Origin: Bradyrhizobium tropiciagri
Lineage (GTDB): Bacteria > Pseudomonadota > Alphaproteobacteria > Rhizobiales > Xanthobacteraceae
Assembly (NCBI RefSeq): GCF_018130505.1
Contig: NZ_JAFCKH010000011.1
Span: 246,476 to 310,475 of the forward strand
Reading direction: 5' to 3'
DNA: 64,000 nucleotides
The notes under the pieces were generated by a model. It saw only the letters and a program-made list of their open reading frames with translations, was not told the origin of the DNA and made no database searches. This document shows positions 8,096 to 15,929 of the stretch, one piece after another. Made by a program: the position numbers and the translations under genes. The first letter of the stretch is position 1; each line of letters starts with the position of its first letter.

Positions 8096-9037
8096 CTAGT
8101 TGAAGGCGAACCAAGCCTTCGCGACGAACGTCGCGCCGCACCAATTCGAGATCAGGCCGTCGGGATTGGTGACGGGATCGACGCGGCCTCCCGTGCGCGC
8201 ATTTGGATCGCCGGTAAAGACGAAGCAGTTCTCCTTCGACAGATTGGTGTCGTAGTAGCGCAGATCGAGATTGAAGGCCTTGTGGGTGAAGGTCACGCCC
8301 GCCTGCCAGTTGAGATAGGCAGGTAACGGGAAGCCGCCGAGTTGCGCGGCCTGATTGCCAAACCAGGAATAGCCGGCAGCAGCGGTGAACGAGATGGCCA
8401 GGTTCTGCGGCAGCAGCCGGCCGGGCACATCATAGCCGATGCCGGCGGCAGCATACTGGCTCCGCGCGCCGGTGTTCGAGACGTTGGGAGAATAGGCGTA
8501 GCCGGCCGCGACATGGATGTCTTCACCGATGCGGCGATCGCCGCGAATGACCGCTTCCCAATAGTTGATGCCATTGGTCTCGCCGGGAAGCCTTTCACCC
8601 GGATAGGCGAAGTAGGTGACGGCGACATCGAAATCGATGCTCGCAATCTTCGGGCGAACCCCGCCGGTAAACGTCAACTCGGCGGCCGGCTGGGTCGGCA
8701 AATTGACGGTGGCCACCGTAGTCCCGGCGTACACCGCGCCAAATCTTGTTTCGAAGGCCGCACCGGCCGCGGGCCCATGATCGGAAAGCGTGGTCCCGCG
8801 ATAGATGTAGTCGGATGCAACGCCTGCACGGGCGCTGAATTCGAACTGGTTTGCCGGGGTATCACGGTTGGTATCGGCCGCTGACCATCCGCGGTTGCCA
8901 AGACCGATTGCACCGCCTGGAGTCGGAGGATCGGCTTGTGCCAGGGCGCCGGTCGTTGGTGCAAGGCAAATCCCGACCAACGCCGCGCATGAGGCACCGT
9001 GGAACCATCGAACCGGTGCAACACCAGGTCGCCTCAT
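8096..9037 (-). CDS. TorF/Gcw_chp family putative outer-membrane porin
   Basis: Predicted 313-residue exported protein: signal peptide about 1-34, then a beta-rich domain starting FSARAGVASDYIYRGTTLSD, the signature of the Gcw_chp family of presumed porins. It ends in an aromatic-terminated strand (AKAWFAFN), as for outer-membrane barrels. The ATG at 9037 has GGAGG eight bases upstream, placed inside the end of the preceding membrane-protein gene, whose stop is six bases away. It is the last gene of the run usp, VIT-like, porin, and so probably co-expressed with them. Confidence 0.8.
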   Translation of the reverse strand: MRRPGVAPVRWFHGASCAALVGICLAPTTGALAQADPPTPGGAIGLGNRGWSAADTNRDTPANQFEFSARAGVASDYIYRGTTLSDHGPAAGAAFETRFGAVYAGTTVATVNLPTQPAAELTFTGGVRPKIASIDFDVAVTYFAYPGERLPGETNGINYWEAVIRGDRRIGEDIHVAAGYAYSPNVSNTGARSQYAAAGIGYDVPGRLLPQNLAISFTAAAGYSWFGNQAAQLGGFPLPAYLNWQAGVTFTHKAFNLDLRYYDTNLSKENCFVFTGDPNARTGGRVDPVTNPDGLISNWCGATFVAKAWFAFN

Positions 9038-9042
9038 TGGCG

Positions 9043-9705
9043 CTATCCTCCAAGAGCCACCGCTATGCCAACCAGCACGCCACCGACAGCCACCATCGCA
9101 AGGCCGGCGGCCCAGGGCTGCAGCCCACTTCGAATTCCAAATACGTGACCGCAGCCAAACAGCATCAGGATAGCGACGACGTAGGAGACGCGCAGCGCCA
9201 CTTTGGCGTCGCTCAGGAACAAAAACGGGATGACCACCGGGAAGGTCGCGAGGAAGCTCAGCAGGCAAAGGCCCAACGCTCCGGCCCAGTCACGCCGTGT
9301 CAGTCTTGGAGTGTCGTACGTCGGGGGCCGCTGCAACAACCTCTGCCGCATCGCCTCCAATTGCTGCGCCGGCAACAGCGCCGCCAATTCCGGTGGCAGT
9401 GCGTCGGCGATGACGCTGCGCGCCGTCTCGGAATCCGGCGCCTGCCGCACTGCGTGGAGCATTCTTATCTTGCTGCCGCGGCTGTTGATCCGCCCCAGCA
9501 GATAAAGACCGCCATCGACGACGCCCCACGCAAGGTTGCAGCCGAGCGCACCGATCAGCATGGTCTGAACGTTGATATTGGCCCCCGTCGCGATGCCGAG
9601 CGAGCAGATAAAGGTGAGAGCCATGATCAGGCCGAACATGGTCTCGGAGATCCGCTCAATCGGATCGAGCACGCTACCGAGCAGAGAATCCGAAGCTTCC
9701 GACAT
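9043..9705 (-). CDS. VIT/CCC1-like membrane protein
   Basis: Predicted 220-residue inner-membrane protein with five hydrophobic helices (about 24-40, 48-69, 140-165, 172-192, 197-219), the number found in VIT1/CCC1 iron or manganese transporters. The second helix contains CNLAWGVVDGGLYLL, resembling the family. A long soluble loop of about 70 residues lies between helices 2 and 3. It sits between a universal stress protein and an outer-membrane porin in one run of minus-strand genes. The start could also be 9723. Metal specificity is unknown. Confidence 0.65.
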   Translation of the reverse strand: MSEASDSLLGSVLDPIERISETMFGLIMALTFICSLGIATGANINVQTMLIGALGCNLAWGVVDGGLYLLGRINSRGSKIRMLHAVRQAPDSETARSVIADALPPELAALLPAQQLEAMRQRLLQRPPTYDTPRLTRRDWAGALGLCLLSFLATFPVVIPFLFLSDAKVALRVSYVVAILMLFGCGHVFGIRSGLQPWAAGLAMVAVGGVLVGIAVALGG

Positions 9706-9757
9706 CTCAGTCACACACCTCATGATCTGGTGTTCGACGATCGAGCGGCCTGCACAT

Positions 9758-10141
9758 TCACCGACAGACCAGCACGGGGATCTTGGTGCAGGTCAGCACC
9801 TTGTTCGTCACACTGCCGATGAGAAGCGTGGAAAACCCGCTTCGCCCATGCCACGACATCACGATGAGATCGCAGCCTTTGTCCTCGGCGGCGGCGATGA
9901 TGGCTTGATGGGGTTGGCCGCTTTCCACCTGAATCGTCTCGCACGAGATACCGGCCTCCCTGGCCGCATCTTCGGCGCGGTCCAGCACGCTGGCGAAATC
10001 GCCGGTAATCGCAAGCAGGGGCTCGACGACGTAGATGAAGGATACCTTGGCGCCATGCGATTTGGCCAACGCCAACCCGTGCGCAACCCCATGCTCCGCC
10101 AGCTCCGAGCCATCGGTCGGAATGAGAATATGCCGATACAT
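9758..10141 (-). CDS. Universal stress protein, UspA family
   Basis: Predicted 127-residue one-domain Usp. It begins MYRHILIPTDGSELAEHGV and ends with SWHGRSGFSTLLIGSVTNKVL and CTKIPVLVCR. The nucleotide loop is nearly complete: HG, nine residues, GS; the first glycine of the full G-2X-G-9X-GS motif is replaced. An ideal AGGAG lies six bases before the ATG. A FixK/FNR-like box is centred 78 bases upstream, so induction at low oxygen is likely, as for many rhizobial usp genes. Confidence 0.88.
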   Translation of the reverse strand: MYRHILIPTDGSELAEHGVAHGLALAKSHGAKVSFIYVVEPLLAITGDFASVLDRAEDAAREAGISCETIQVESGQPHQAIIAAAEDKGCDLIVMSWHGRSGFSTLLIGSVTNKVLTCTKIPVLVCR

Positions 10142-10212
10142 GCCCAGCTCCTGAATGCCTGGACTTATCGCGAGCTTACGAAGGCAGGCTGGGTCCGCAT
10201 TTCGGACGGAGT

Positions 10213-10226
10213 TTGAGATAGATCAA
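10213..10226 (-). promoter_or_regulatory. FixK/FNR-type box upstream of usp
   Basis: TTGAGATAGATCAA fits the FixK2 consensus TTGA-N6-TCAA. It is centred about 78 bases from the usp start codon, consistent with a class II site at about -41 of a promoter giving a 37-base leader. The -10 hexamer expected from that spacing is poor. Confidence 0.6.
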
Positions 10227-10313
10227 TTGATCGGGCTGTCGCGCCGAGCCGCCGTGCGGCCAGCCGATGGCGGGTGGATCATGTCCGTTGATGGTTTCTC
10301 GTCTTCTCGTTCA

Positions 10314-10327
10314 TTGATCTGGATCAA
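10314..10327 (+). promoter_or_regulatory. Perfect FixK/FNR box upstream of the LuxR-type gene
   Basis: TTGATCTGGATCAA is a perfect TTGAT-N4-ATCAA palindrome. It is centred about 66 bases before the chosen ATG of the small LuxR-type gene and points to control by FixK2 or another CRP/FNR member. Confidence 0.7.
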
Positions 10328-10386
10328 TGCGTCCCTCGTGGTTCTCCGGTGGAGAACGGGGTTCCAGCGCCATCCGGGCCGCAATC

Positions 10387-10605
10387 ATGTTCATTCATCT
10401 GAGTACTCGTGAAAAGCGTCTTCTCCGTCGCATCGCGGCCGGAAAGACGGACAAGCAGATCTCAATCAGCGTTAGGGGGACCCTGGCGCAGGTATCTGAG
10501 CAACGATTTCGGCTGTTCGAAAAGCTCGGCATCAGAACCGATGACGAGATCGCCGAGGTCGCCGCTCTCCTGGCGTATTTACCGCAGTATAAGGGGACCA
10601 GTTAG
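10387..10605 (+). CDS. Single-domain LuxR-type DNA-binding protein
   Basis: Predicted 72-residue protein made of little more than a GerE/LuxR helix-turn-helix: LSTREKRLLRRIAAGKTDKQIS followed by a diverged recognition helix and RFRLFEKLGIRTDDEIAEVA. There is no receiver or ligand domain. The usual TVKNHR segment of the recognition helix is replaced by AQVSEQR, so it may bind an unusual site or only dimerise. It is divergent from the usp operon with FixK boxes on both sides. The RBS is weak and the start is uncertain (10327 is the other option). Confidence 0.6.
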   Translation: MFIHLSTREKRLLRRIAAGKTDKQISISVRGTLAQVSEQRFRLFEKLGIRTDDEIAEVAALLAYLPQYKGTS

Positions 10606-10811
10606 ACGAGGCGCGTTTGGCACCAACCGCACTTTGGTTGCCCACCTTTCCCGAGCCAGCTACACGAAACGCGAGTTCCAACCCCGTGCCGCCCGTAACC
10701 GCGCAATATGTCCGGCATATCTGACCGCCGACAATAGGATTGGACAAGGCGGGCAAGCCGGCCTTAAGTATCGCTTGATGCGGCAATTGCGGCCGCCACG
10801 CGGTTCTGGCT

Positions 10812-10982
10812 ATGGACTGGTCCTATTTTCTCACGGGCGCCGTCGTCGTCCTGCTGCTCCTTGCCTATCGCCTGCACGGCGGTCTGTTCAAGAAAGAGTC
10901 GCGGCGCGACCAGGAACTGAATCGATTGATCGACGAACGCGTCGAGCGCATGGATTTGAGGCGCGACAAGAAAGTCGACTGA
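10812..10982 (+). CDS. Small one-helix membrane protein
   Basis: A 56-residue frame: MDWSYFLTGAVVVLLLLAYR gives a single transmembrane helix at 4-20, followed by a strongly charged cytoplasmic tail (FKKESRRDQELNRLIDERVE, RRDKKVD). This layout is typical of genuine small bacterial membrane proteins. It ends 28 bases before the T tract of sRNA copy 2, which is transcribed toward it. No family recognised. Confidence 0.5.
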   Translation: MDWSYFLTGAVVVLLLLAYRLHGGLFKKESRRDQELNRLIDERVERMDLRRDKKVD

Positions 10983-11009
10983 TCGTCCCGCGCGCCTCCG
11001 CTTGATCAA

Positions 11010-11100
11010 GAAAAAGGGCCGCCTGAACGGATCAAGCGGCCCAAGTCTAGGGAGGAAACGCCCTCAGGAGGGCGGCGATGACGCGAGGCGCCATCGCACG
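11010..11100 (-). ncRNA. suhB/mmgR-like small RNA, copy 2
   Basis: Second copy of the RNA at 1211-1303. On the minus strand it has the first stem at 11076-11098 (arms GCGATGGCGC and GCGTCATCGC with one mismatch), a GCCC-type hairpin exposing CCUCC, the shared UUUCCUCCCUAGACUU segment, and a terminator with arms GGGCCGC/GCGGCCC at 11016-11042 plus a T run. Relative to copy 1, one base pair of the first stem changes from A-T to G-C and the mismatched pair moves to another position, which supports a conserved RNA fold. No clear promoter was chosen. Confidence 0.72.
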
Positions 11101-11279
11101 AGTCCCGATTTAGTACTTCACAAGCCTTGGGAAATAGTCAGATCCGCAGGGCAGAGACGCCGTTGCGCGGCTTGAACGTGACGCCAACAGACATATCTTA
11201 AAACATCGGCCTTCGACACGATTGCCCTTCAAGACGAACCGCAACTTTCCCAGCCTCCAGAACCGCGAACTGTCACAAT

Positions 11280-11891
11280 TCAGCTGCGCGCCATGCTGAC
11301 AGCCGCGAAGGCCAACAGGCCACCGGCGATCCCGTCGGCGACGCGCTGATACGACGCTCTGACCGTGCCGACACGGCCGATGGCCGCCACCGCAATGCCG
11401 ACAGCACCGTAGACCAGCGCGCAAAGACCGACGAACACTCCCGAAAGCAGGATCGCTTGTTGGGCGATCGGCTCACCGGGGTTCATGAAATTCGGCAGGA
11501 TCGCCAGGTAGACCAAGAGCCCCTTTGGATTGAAGAAGCTTGTCATGAAGCCCCTGGCAAGCGAGGCAGGCGACGCGTTGGGGTTCATCGAAATGCCCTT
11601 CCCGGCGATCGCGGACCAGATCATCCGGATCGCCAGATAGGTCAGGTAGGTGACCCCGCACCAGCGCAACGCCTCGAACAAGAACGGCGAGGCGGCGAGC
11701 AGCGCGGCGACGCCGAGCGCGGCCAGCACGGCGTGCGTCACATACCCGAGCATCACGCCGGCATTGGCGCGTAGAGCCGCCTTGCGCCCGCCCGACAAGG
11801 CCTGGGCCGCGATGTAGATGAGGTCGGGCCCCGGCGTGCAGACGAGCGGCAGCACCGTTGCCGCGAACAAGATCGACCTGGTCGCATCCAT
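11280..11891 (-). CDS. LysE family exporter
   Basis: Predicted 203-residue inner-membrane exporter with about six helices. It carries the family signature CTPGPDLIYIAAQALSGGR near the N terminus and MTSFFNPKGLLVYLAILP in the middle. The RhtB/LysE family exports amino acids such as threonine, homoserine or basic amino acids. It follows aidB on the same strand by nine bases, so it may be cotranscribed and share its TetR-linked control; the substrate is unknown. A second LysE paralogue lies at 15046-15693. Confidence 0.85.
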   Translation of the reverse strand: MDATRSILFAATVLPLVCTPGPDLIYIAAQALSGGRKAALRANAGVMLGYVTHAVLAALGVAALLAASPFLFEALRWCGVTYLTYLAIRMIWSAIAGKGISMNPNASPASLARGFMTSFFNPKGLLVYLAILPNFMNPGEPIAQQAILLSGVFVGLCALVYGAVGIAVAAIGRVGTVRASYQRVADGIAGGLLAFAAVSMARS

Positions 11892-11900
11892 CGGGGCGCC

Positions 11901-13613
11901 TCAGCCGGCCACCACGGCGCGGCGCATGACTTTCTGCGCTTTCGCCTTGTCGACGCTGAACGCCAGTGTCCCGTAGTGCGAGCCCCAGGATCCCGTTCCG
12001 GTCGGCATGCGGGTGCCCAGAAAGATGTCGACGACCTCCTGGGTGCTATGGCGCAGAAGTTCCGCGCCCTGCAGCAGACGTGCGACCGCTTCGGTCATCG
12101 GGCGGGCGACGAATTCGTCCTCAACGGCTTCGCGGACCAGCGTTTCGGTATGCAGGACCAGCGCGTCGAAGCGGCTGTCCTGGCCGAGCAGAGGGCGGGT
12201 CTCGTCGAACAGCGCCTGGATCGTGCGCGGATCCTTCGCCATCGCGCGGCGGACGTCCATGCACATCATGTTTGCAGTGCCTTCCCAGACGCTGTTGAGC
12301 GGCGCCTCGCGATAGAGCCGGGCCATCGGGCCTTCCTCGACGAAGCCGTTGCCGCCGTGGCACTGCAGCGCTTCGTAGGCAATCGAGGGCGCGCGCGAGC
12401 AGTTGAAGAACTTCGCCGCGGGCGTGGCCACGCGGGCCAGCAGCCGTTCGTGCTCGACATCAGATAGTTGATCGGTGGCCTTGGCGACCCGCAGCGCCAT
12501 CAGCGTCGCGGCTTCGACCTCGACGGCCATGTCCGCGAGCACGTTCGTCATCATCGGCCGGCCCGCGATCGAGGTGCCGAAGGCCTTGCGGGTGATGGTG
12601 TGCTGCAGGGCAAGCGTCAACGACTGGCGCATCAGGCCGGCGGAGCCGATCGCGAAATCGAGGCGCGTGAGATGGGCGTGCGAAAGGATCTCGCGGATGC
12701 CGTGACCTTCCTCGCCGACGCGGATCGCCATCGTGCCCGCGTATTCGACTTCGCTGGATGCGTTGCTCTTGTTGCCGGCCTTGTCCTTCAGGCGCTGGAC
12801 GAAGAAGTTGTTGAAGCTGCCGTCGGGCAGCGTGCGCGGCAGGAAGAAGCAGGTCACGCCGCCGTTCACCTTGGCGAGCGTAAAGAAGCCGTCCGACTGC
12901 GGCACCGAGCAGAACCATTTGTGACCGGTGAGTTCGTACCAATGCGCGGTGTTGCCGTGATAGTTCTCCGCGTGGGAGAAGCGGGCCGTGGTCTGCGTCT
13001 CGCGGAGATCCGAGCCGCCCTGCTTCTCCGTCATCGCGTAGCCGATCACGACCGACGACTTGTCGGCGACTTCGCGGCGGCTGTTTTCGTAGTCGGTGCC
13101 CTTGGCCTTCTCGGCCCAGATCGCAAGCGCAGGCTCGGCCTCGAAGCCGGCGTAGGACGCGTAGGCCATGCCGGTCGGGCAGGCAGTCCCCTGCTCGACC
13201 TGGTTCCAGACATAGGAAAGCACGGCCCGCGCGTAGTGGCCGTTCTTCTGGTTGGTGCGCCAGGCGAGGTTCGGCACTTCGTGCTTCCACGCCAGCGCCA
13301 TCAGTTCGTGCCAGCTCGGGTGGAAATCGACCCAGTCGACGCGGTTGCCGAAGCGGTCGTGGGTCTTGAGTTCGGGCAGGTGGCGGTTGGCGAGCCGGGC
13401 AAGCTCCTGCACATGCTCGTCGCCCGCGATCGCGCCGAGTGCCGCGCAGCGGTCGGCGGCCCAGGGCGCCTCGCGATCGATCGCGGCGCGCAGCACTGCG
13501 TCGCCGGTGAAGGCGTTGAAGCCGGTCGCGGGCTGGGCCTGGTTGAGGACTTTGTGGGTGCCATAGCGGCTGGCGGGAGAATCGAGCGTGTTCGACGAGA
13601 GAGCTTGGTTCAT
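11901..13613 (-). CDS. aidB: AidB-type acyl-CoA dehydrogenase family protein
   Basis: Predicted 570-residue flavoprotein of the acyl-CoA dehydrogenase superfamily, closest to AidB. It shows VLNQ near the start, VDFHPSWHELM, MTEKQGGSDLRETQT, GHKWFCSVPQSD, RLKDKAGNKSNASSEVEY and SVWEGTANMMCMDVRRAM. AidB is an alkylation-stress flavoprotein in E. coli whose substrate is unsettled; some relatives act in acyl-CoA metabolism. The ATG at 13613 has AGGAG eight bases upstream and the frame upstream is not coding. It is divergent from a TetR regulator with a palindromic operator, so it is likely its target. Confidence 0.85.
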   Translation of the reverse strand: MNQALSSNTLDSPASRYGTHKVLNQAQPATGFNAFTGDAVLRAAIDREAPWAADRCAALGAIAGDEHVQELARLANRHLPELKTHDRFGNRVDWVDFHPSWHELMALAWKHEVPNLAWRTNQKNGHYARAVLSYVWNQVEQGTACPTGMAYASYAGFEAEPALAIWAEKAKGTDYENSRREVADKSSVVIGYAMTEKQGGSDLRETQTTARFSHAENYHGNTAHWYELTGHKWFCSVPQSDGFFTLAKVNGGVTCFFLPRTLPDGSFNNFFVQRLKDKAGNKSNASSEVEYAGTMAIRVGEEGHGIREILSHAHLTRLDFAIGSAGLMRQSLTLALQHTITRKAFGTSIAGRPMMTNVLADMAVEVEAATLMALRVAKATDQLSDVEHERLLARVATPAAKFFNCSRAPSIAYEALQCHGGNGFVEEGPMARLYREAPLNSVWEGTANMMCMDVRRAMAKDPRTIQALFDETRPLLGQDSRFDALVLHTETLVREAVEDEFVARPMTEAVARLLQGAELLRHSTQEVVDIFLGTRMPTGTGSWGSHYGTLAFSVDKAKAQKVMRRAVVAG

Positions 13614-13793
13614 GAGGACGTCTCCTGATCGGTTCTGGGGGGCGTGAGCGCCGCCATCCAAACGGGCCGATGGCGCTGCGGCAGCGTCGAATTTCAACTC
13701 ACTATTCCGTCCTAACCTACGAAAAACGAACTGTAATTCATCTTTCAAGGTCGAGGGTTTACGAACCAATTTTGCCTGATTTCTAGGCAATAC

Positions 13794-13845
13794 TTGACAT
13801 GAATCCTTTTCCGATTCAATATGAAAATGAATTCAATTTCATATT
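13794..13845 (+). promoter_or_regulatory. Promoter and palindromic operator of the tetR/aidB intergenic region
   Basis: TTGACA (13794-13799) and CAATAT (13817-13822), 17 bases apart, form a promoter reading into the TetR gene. A near-perfect palindrome of about 28 bp is centred on GAATTC (13829-13834) and covers 13818-13845, with arms AATATGAAA and TTTCATATT. It overlaps the -10 and expected start site, consistent with autorepression. Confidence 0.65.
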
Positions 13846-13855
13846 TGAGGATCCG

Positions 13856-14518
13856 ATGGCAACCAGAGCAGTCCGTGCGCTCGACAAGAAGACCCAGATC
13901 CTCCGGGCCGCCCGTGGCGTGGTGATGGATGGAGGTTTCCAGGAGCTGCAGATGAACGCGGTTGCTTCCGCGGCGGGCATCGCGGTCGGCACGATCTATC
14001 GATATTTTCCATCACGCGCCGAGCTCTGCGCCGCCATCGTCAGCACGGTCTCGCAGCGCGAGGTCGACGTCCTGGCGGGCATCGCCGTGGCCGAAGGCGA
14101 ACCGTCGCAGAAGGTTCGGGACGCGGTCCGGGCCTTCGTGCTGCGGGCCATGCGCGGCAAACGTCTCGCCTACGGGCTGATCTTCGAGCCGATCGACCCC
14201 GAGGTGGAAAGCACGCGCTTGAAGTACCGCCGCGCCATCGCGCGGGTGTTCGAAACCATCATTAGAGAGGGCGTTGCCGCCGGCGAATTCCGTGAACTCG
14301 GCGTCGAGGTCGCGGCCACCTGCCTGGTGGGCGCCTTCATGGAAGGCCTGATCAGCGTGCTCGCGCCCGGCGCCGCGGGCGTTCCGGCGCGGCCGGAAGA
14401 GTTTGCGGATTCCATCGCCGATCTCTGTCTCGCCGCCGTCGTCAAGCCCGGCCGTTTGCCGGCCGCACCGCGCCAACCGGTCGGCGCGGCCGAGCCGATA
14501 GCGCTGAAGAAGCCCTGA
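13856..14518 (+). CDS. TetR/AcrR family transcriptional regulator
   Basis: Predicted 220-residue repressor. Residues about 10-60 form the TetR helix-turn-helix: ILRAARGVVMDGGFQELQM, VASAAGIAVGTIYRYFPSRAEL. The rest is the helical ligand and dimer domain. The ATG at 13856 follows TGAGG; the upstream ATG at 13799 lies in the promoter. The operator palindrome is immediately upstream and aidB is divergent on the other side. Likely ligands are acyl-CoAs or alkylation-related metabolites, by analogy with other TetR regulators of dehydrogenases; this is inference. Confidence 0.88.
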   Translation: MATRAVRALDKKTQILRAARGVVMDGGFQELQMNAVASAAGIAVGTIYRYFPSRAELCAAIVSTVSQREVDVLAGIAVAEGEPSQKVRDAVRAFVLRAMRGKRLAYGLIFEPIDPEVESTRLKYRRAIARVFETIIREGVAAGEFRELGVEVAATCLVGAFMEGLISVLAPGAAGVPARPEEFADSIADLCLAAVVKPGRLPAAPRQPVGAAEPIALKKP

Positions 14519-14603
14519 GCGGCTTCCCCGCAGGGCCCTGTGGAACTTGCCGGTTCCAACGCAGTTATCGATGCGCGCCATTTTGCGAACAGGGGTTGAT
14601 CAA

Positions 14604-14867
14604 ATGACTCGGCTGCTGGCGGTTCTCGTATCTTGCGCATTCTGCCTCCTGCCCGACGCGGCATCTGCGGCCGGGCCGGAGCAACCGGGCAGCCAGCTGA
14701 CCGATGTCAGCTCCCGCCAGCGTTGCGCTTGCGGCTCATGGCACCGCTCCGCCGGCATCCGGCACTACCGGCTGAGGACGGCATACCTGATCGGCTACGA
14801 TCCCCTGCCGTACCGTTACGGCTCGACCTTCGTGTTCGAACGACCGTATCGCTACTATCGGTGGTAG
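14604..14867 (+). CDS. Small secreted Tyr/Arg-rich protein
   Basis: Predicted 87-residue exported protein: signal peptide MTRLLAVLVSCAFCLLPDAA (about 1-22), a central pair CACGSWH, and an aromatic, basic C terminus rich in Tyr and Arg ending in YRYYRW. AGGGG lies nine bases before the ATG. It is of the type of small periplasmic proteins with Tyr/Arg repeats found in Bradyrhizobium. Function not known. Confidence 0.6.
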   Translation: MTRLLAVLVSCAFCLLPDAASAAGPEQPGSQLTDVSSRQRCACGSWHRSAGIRHYRLRTAYLIGYDPLPYRYGSTFVFERPYRYYRW

Positions 14868-14897
14868 ATCACTCGAAGACCGCGCAACATTTCCGCT

Positions 14898-15018
14898 GTC
14901 GTCCTGGCGAAAGCCAGGACCCATTACCCCAAGCGTCAATCGTTGCACGATGCTGGGGCCGCGATCCCGTTCACAATCAAATTCGGTGGCCATGGGTCCT
15001 GGCTTTCGCCAGGACGAC
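14898..15018. repeat. Palindromic intergenic repeat, family B variant
   Basis: A 121-bp inverted repeat. Each arm begins GTCGTCCTGGC and is itself a hairpin (CCTGGCGAAAGCCAGG). It is a variant of the element at 35442-35564 with CCTGG in place of CCCGG. Confidence 0.8.
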
Positions 15019-15045
15019 GATGTGGCAAAGGGCCGCTTGTCCCGC

Positions 15046-15693
15046 CTAACGCGCCTCGAGCATCGCGACGCGGACGCCGAGATAGACGAACAGGCCGCCG
15101 AGCGAGCGGTTGATCCAGGTGATCACCCCGGTGGATTGCCGGATGCGGCCCGCGGCCCGGGCCGCGAACGCCGCCACGCCGAAGCACCACAGCGTGCCCG
15201 TCGTGATGAAGATCAGCCCGAGCACCAGGAAGGCCACCGTCTTGTGCGCCGAATCGGCCGCGACGAATTGCGGCAGGAAGGCCAGGAAGAACAGCGCCAC
15301 TTTGGGGTTGAGGATATTGGTCAGCGCGCCCTGCCAGAACACCCGGGATATCGAGGTCTCGCTGCCCTGCGTTGCGATCTCGGCGACCGGCTTGGCGCGG
15401 GACAGCAGCATCTGCAGCCCGGTCAGGACCAGATAGGCCGCGCCGATCAGCTTGACGGCCAGGAAGGCAGCCGACGACGCCATCAGCAGCGCCGACAGCC
15501 CGATCGAGGCCCCCAGCACATGGACCAGGCAGCCGCAGCTGATTCCGAGTGCAGCGGCCGCCCCGCCGCGCCAGCCGAGCTGGATGCTGCGGCCGATGAT
15601 GTAGGCGGTATCAGGCCCTGGCGTGATATTGAGCAGCAGGCCGGACAGGACAAAGAGCCAGAGTTCGTGAATTCCGAGCATGGCCAGCGACAT
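15046..15693 (-). CDS. LysE family exporter
   Basis: Predicted 215-residue inner-membrane exporter with about six helices; family motifs LLNITPGPDTAYIIGRSIQLG and ALTNILNPKVALFFLAFLPQ are clear. It is a paralogue of the exporter at 11280-11891 with the standard family start MLGIHELWLFVL. The codon at 15693 is used here, though the ATG at 15681 is possible. It is a lone gene between a repeat and a divergent cyclase gene; substrate unknown, probably an amino acid. Confidence 0.83.
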   Translation of the reverse strand: MSLAMLGIHELWLFVLSGLLLNITPGPDTAYIIGRSIQLGWRGGAAAALGISCGCLVHVLGASIGLSALLMASSAAFLAVKLIGAAYLVLTGLQMLLSRAKPVAEIATQGSETSISRVFWQGALTNILNPKVALFFLAFLPQFVAADSAHKTVAFLVLGLIFITTGTLWCFGVAAFAARAAGRIRQSTGVITWINRSLGGLFVYLGVRVAMLEAR

Positions 15694-15929
15694 TAACCTA
15701 TGTGAGTAACGAGGTGGAAAGGGTGCGCGGAATAGCGCCATCCCCAGACACATGAATTGGACACATGAAATGAGTAGAGGACAGCGATACGCGGCCCGAT
15801 CGTCGCATGCCTATTCCTGCTACAATGCATTATAGCTGCCTGCAAACCGCGCTTTCGCCAGACCCGGCCTGTCCTGTAAGTATGCGATTCGGTCACGTCC
15901 GCTGAGTGACCATTCGGGGCTCAGAAGAT

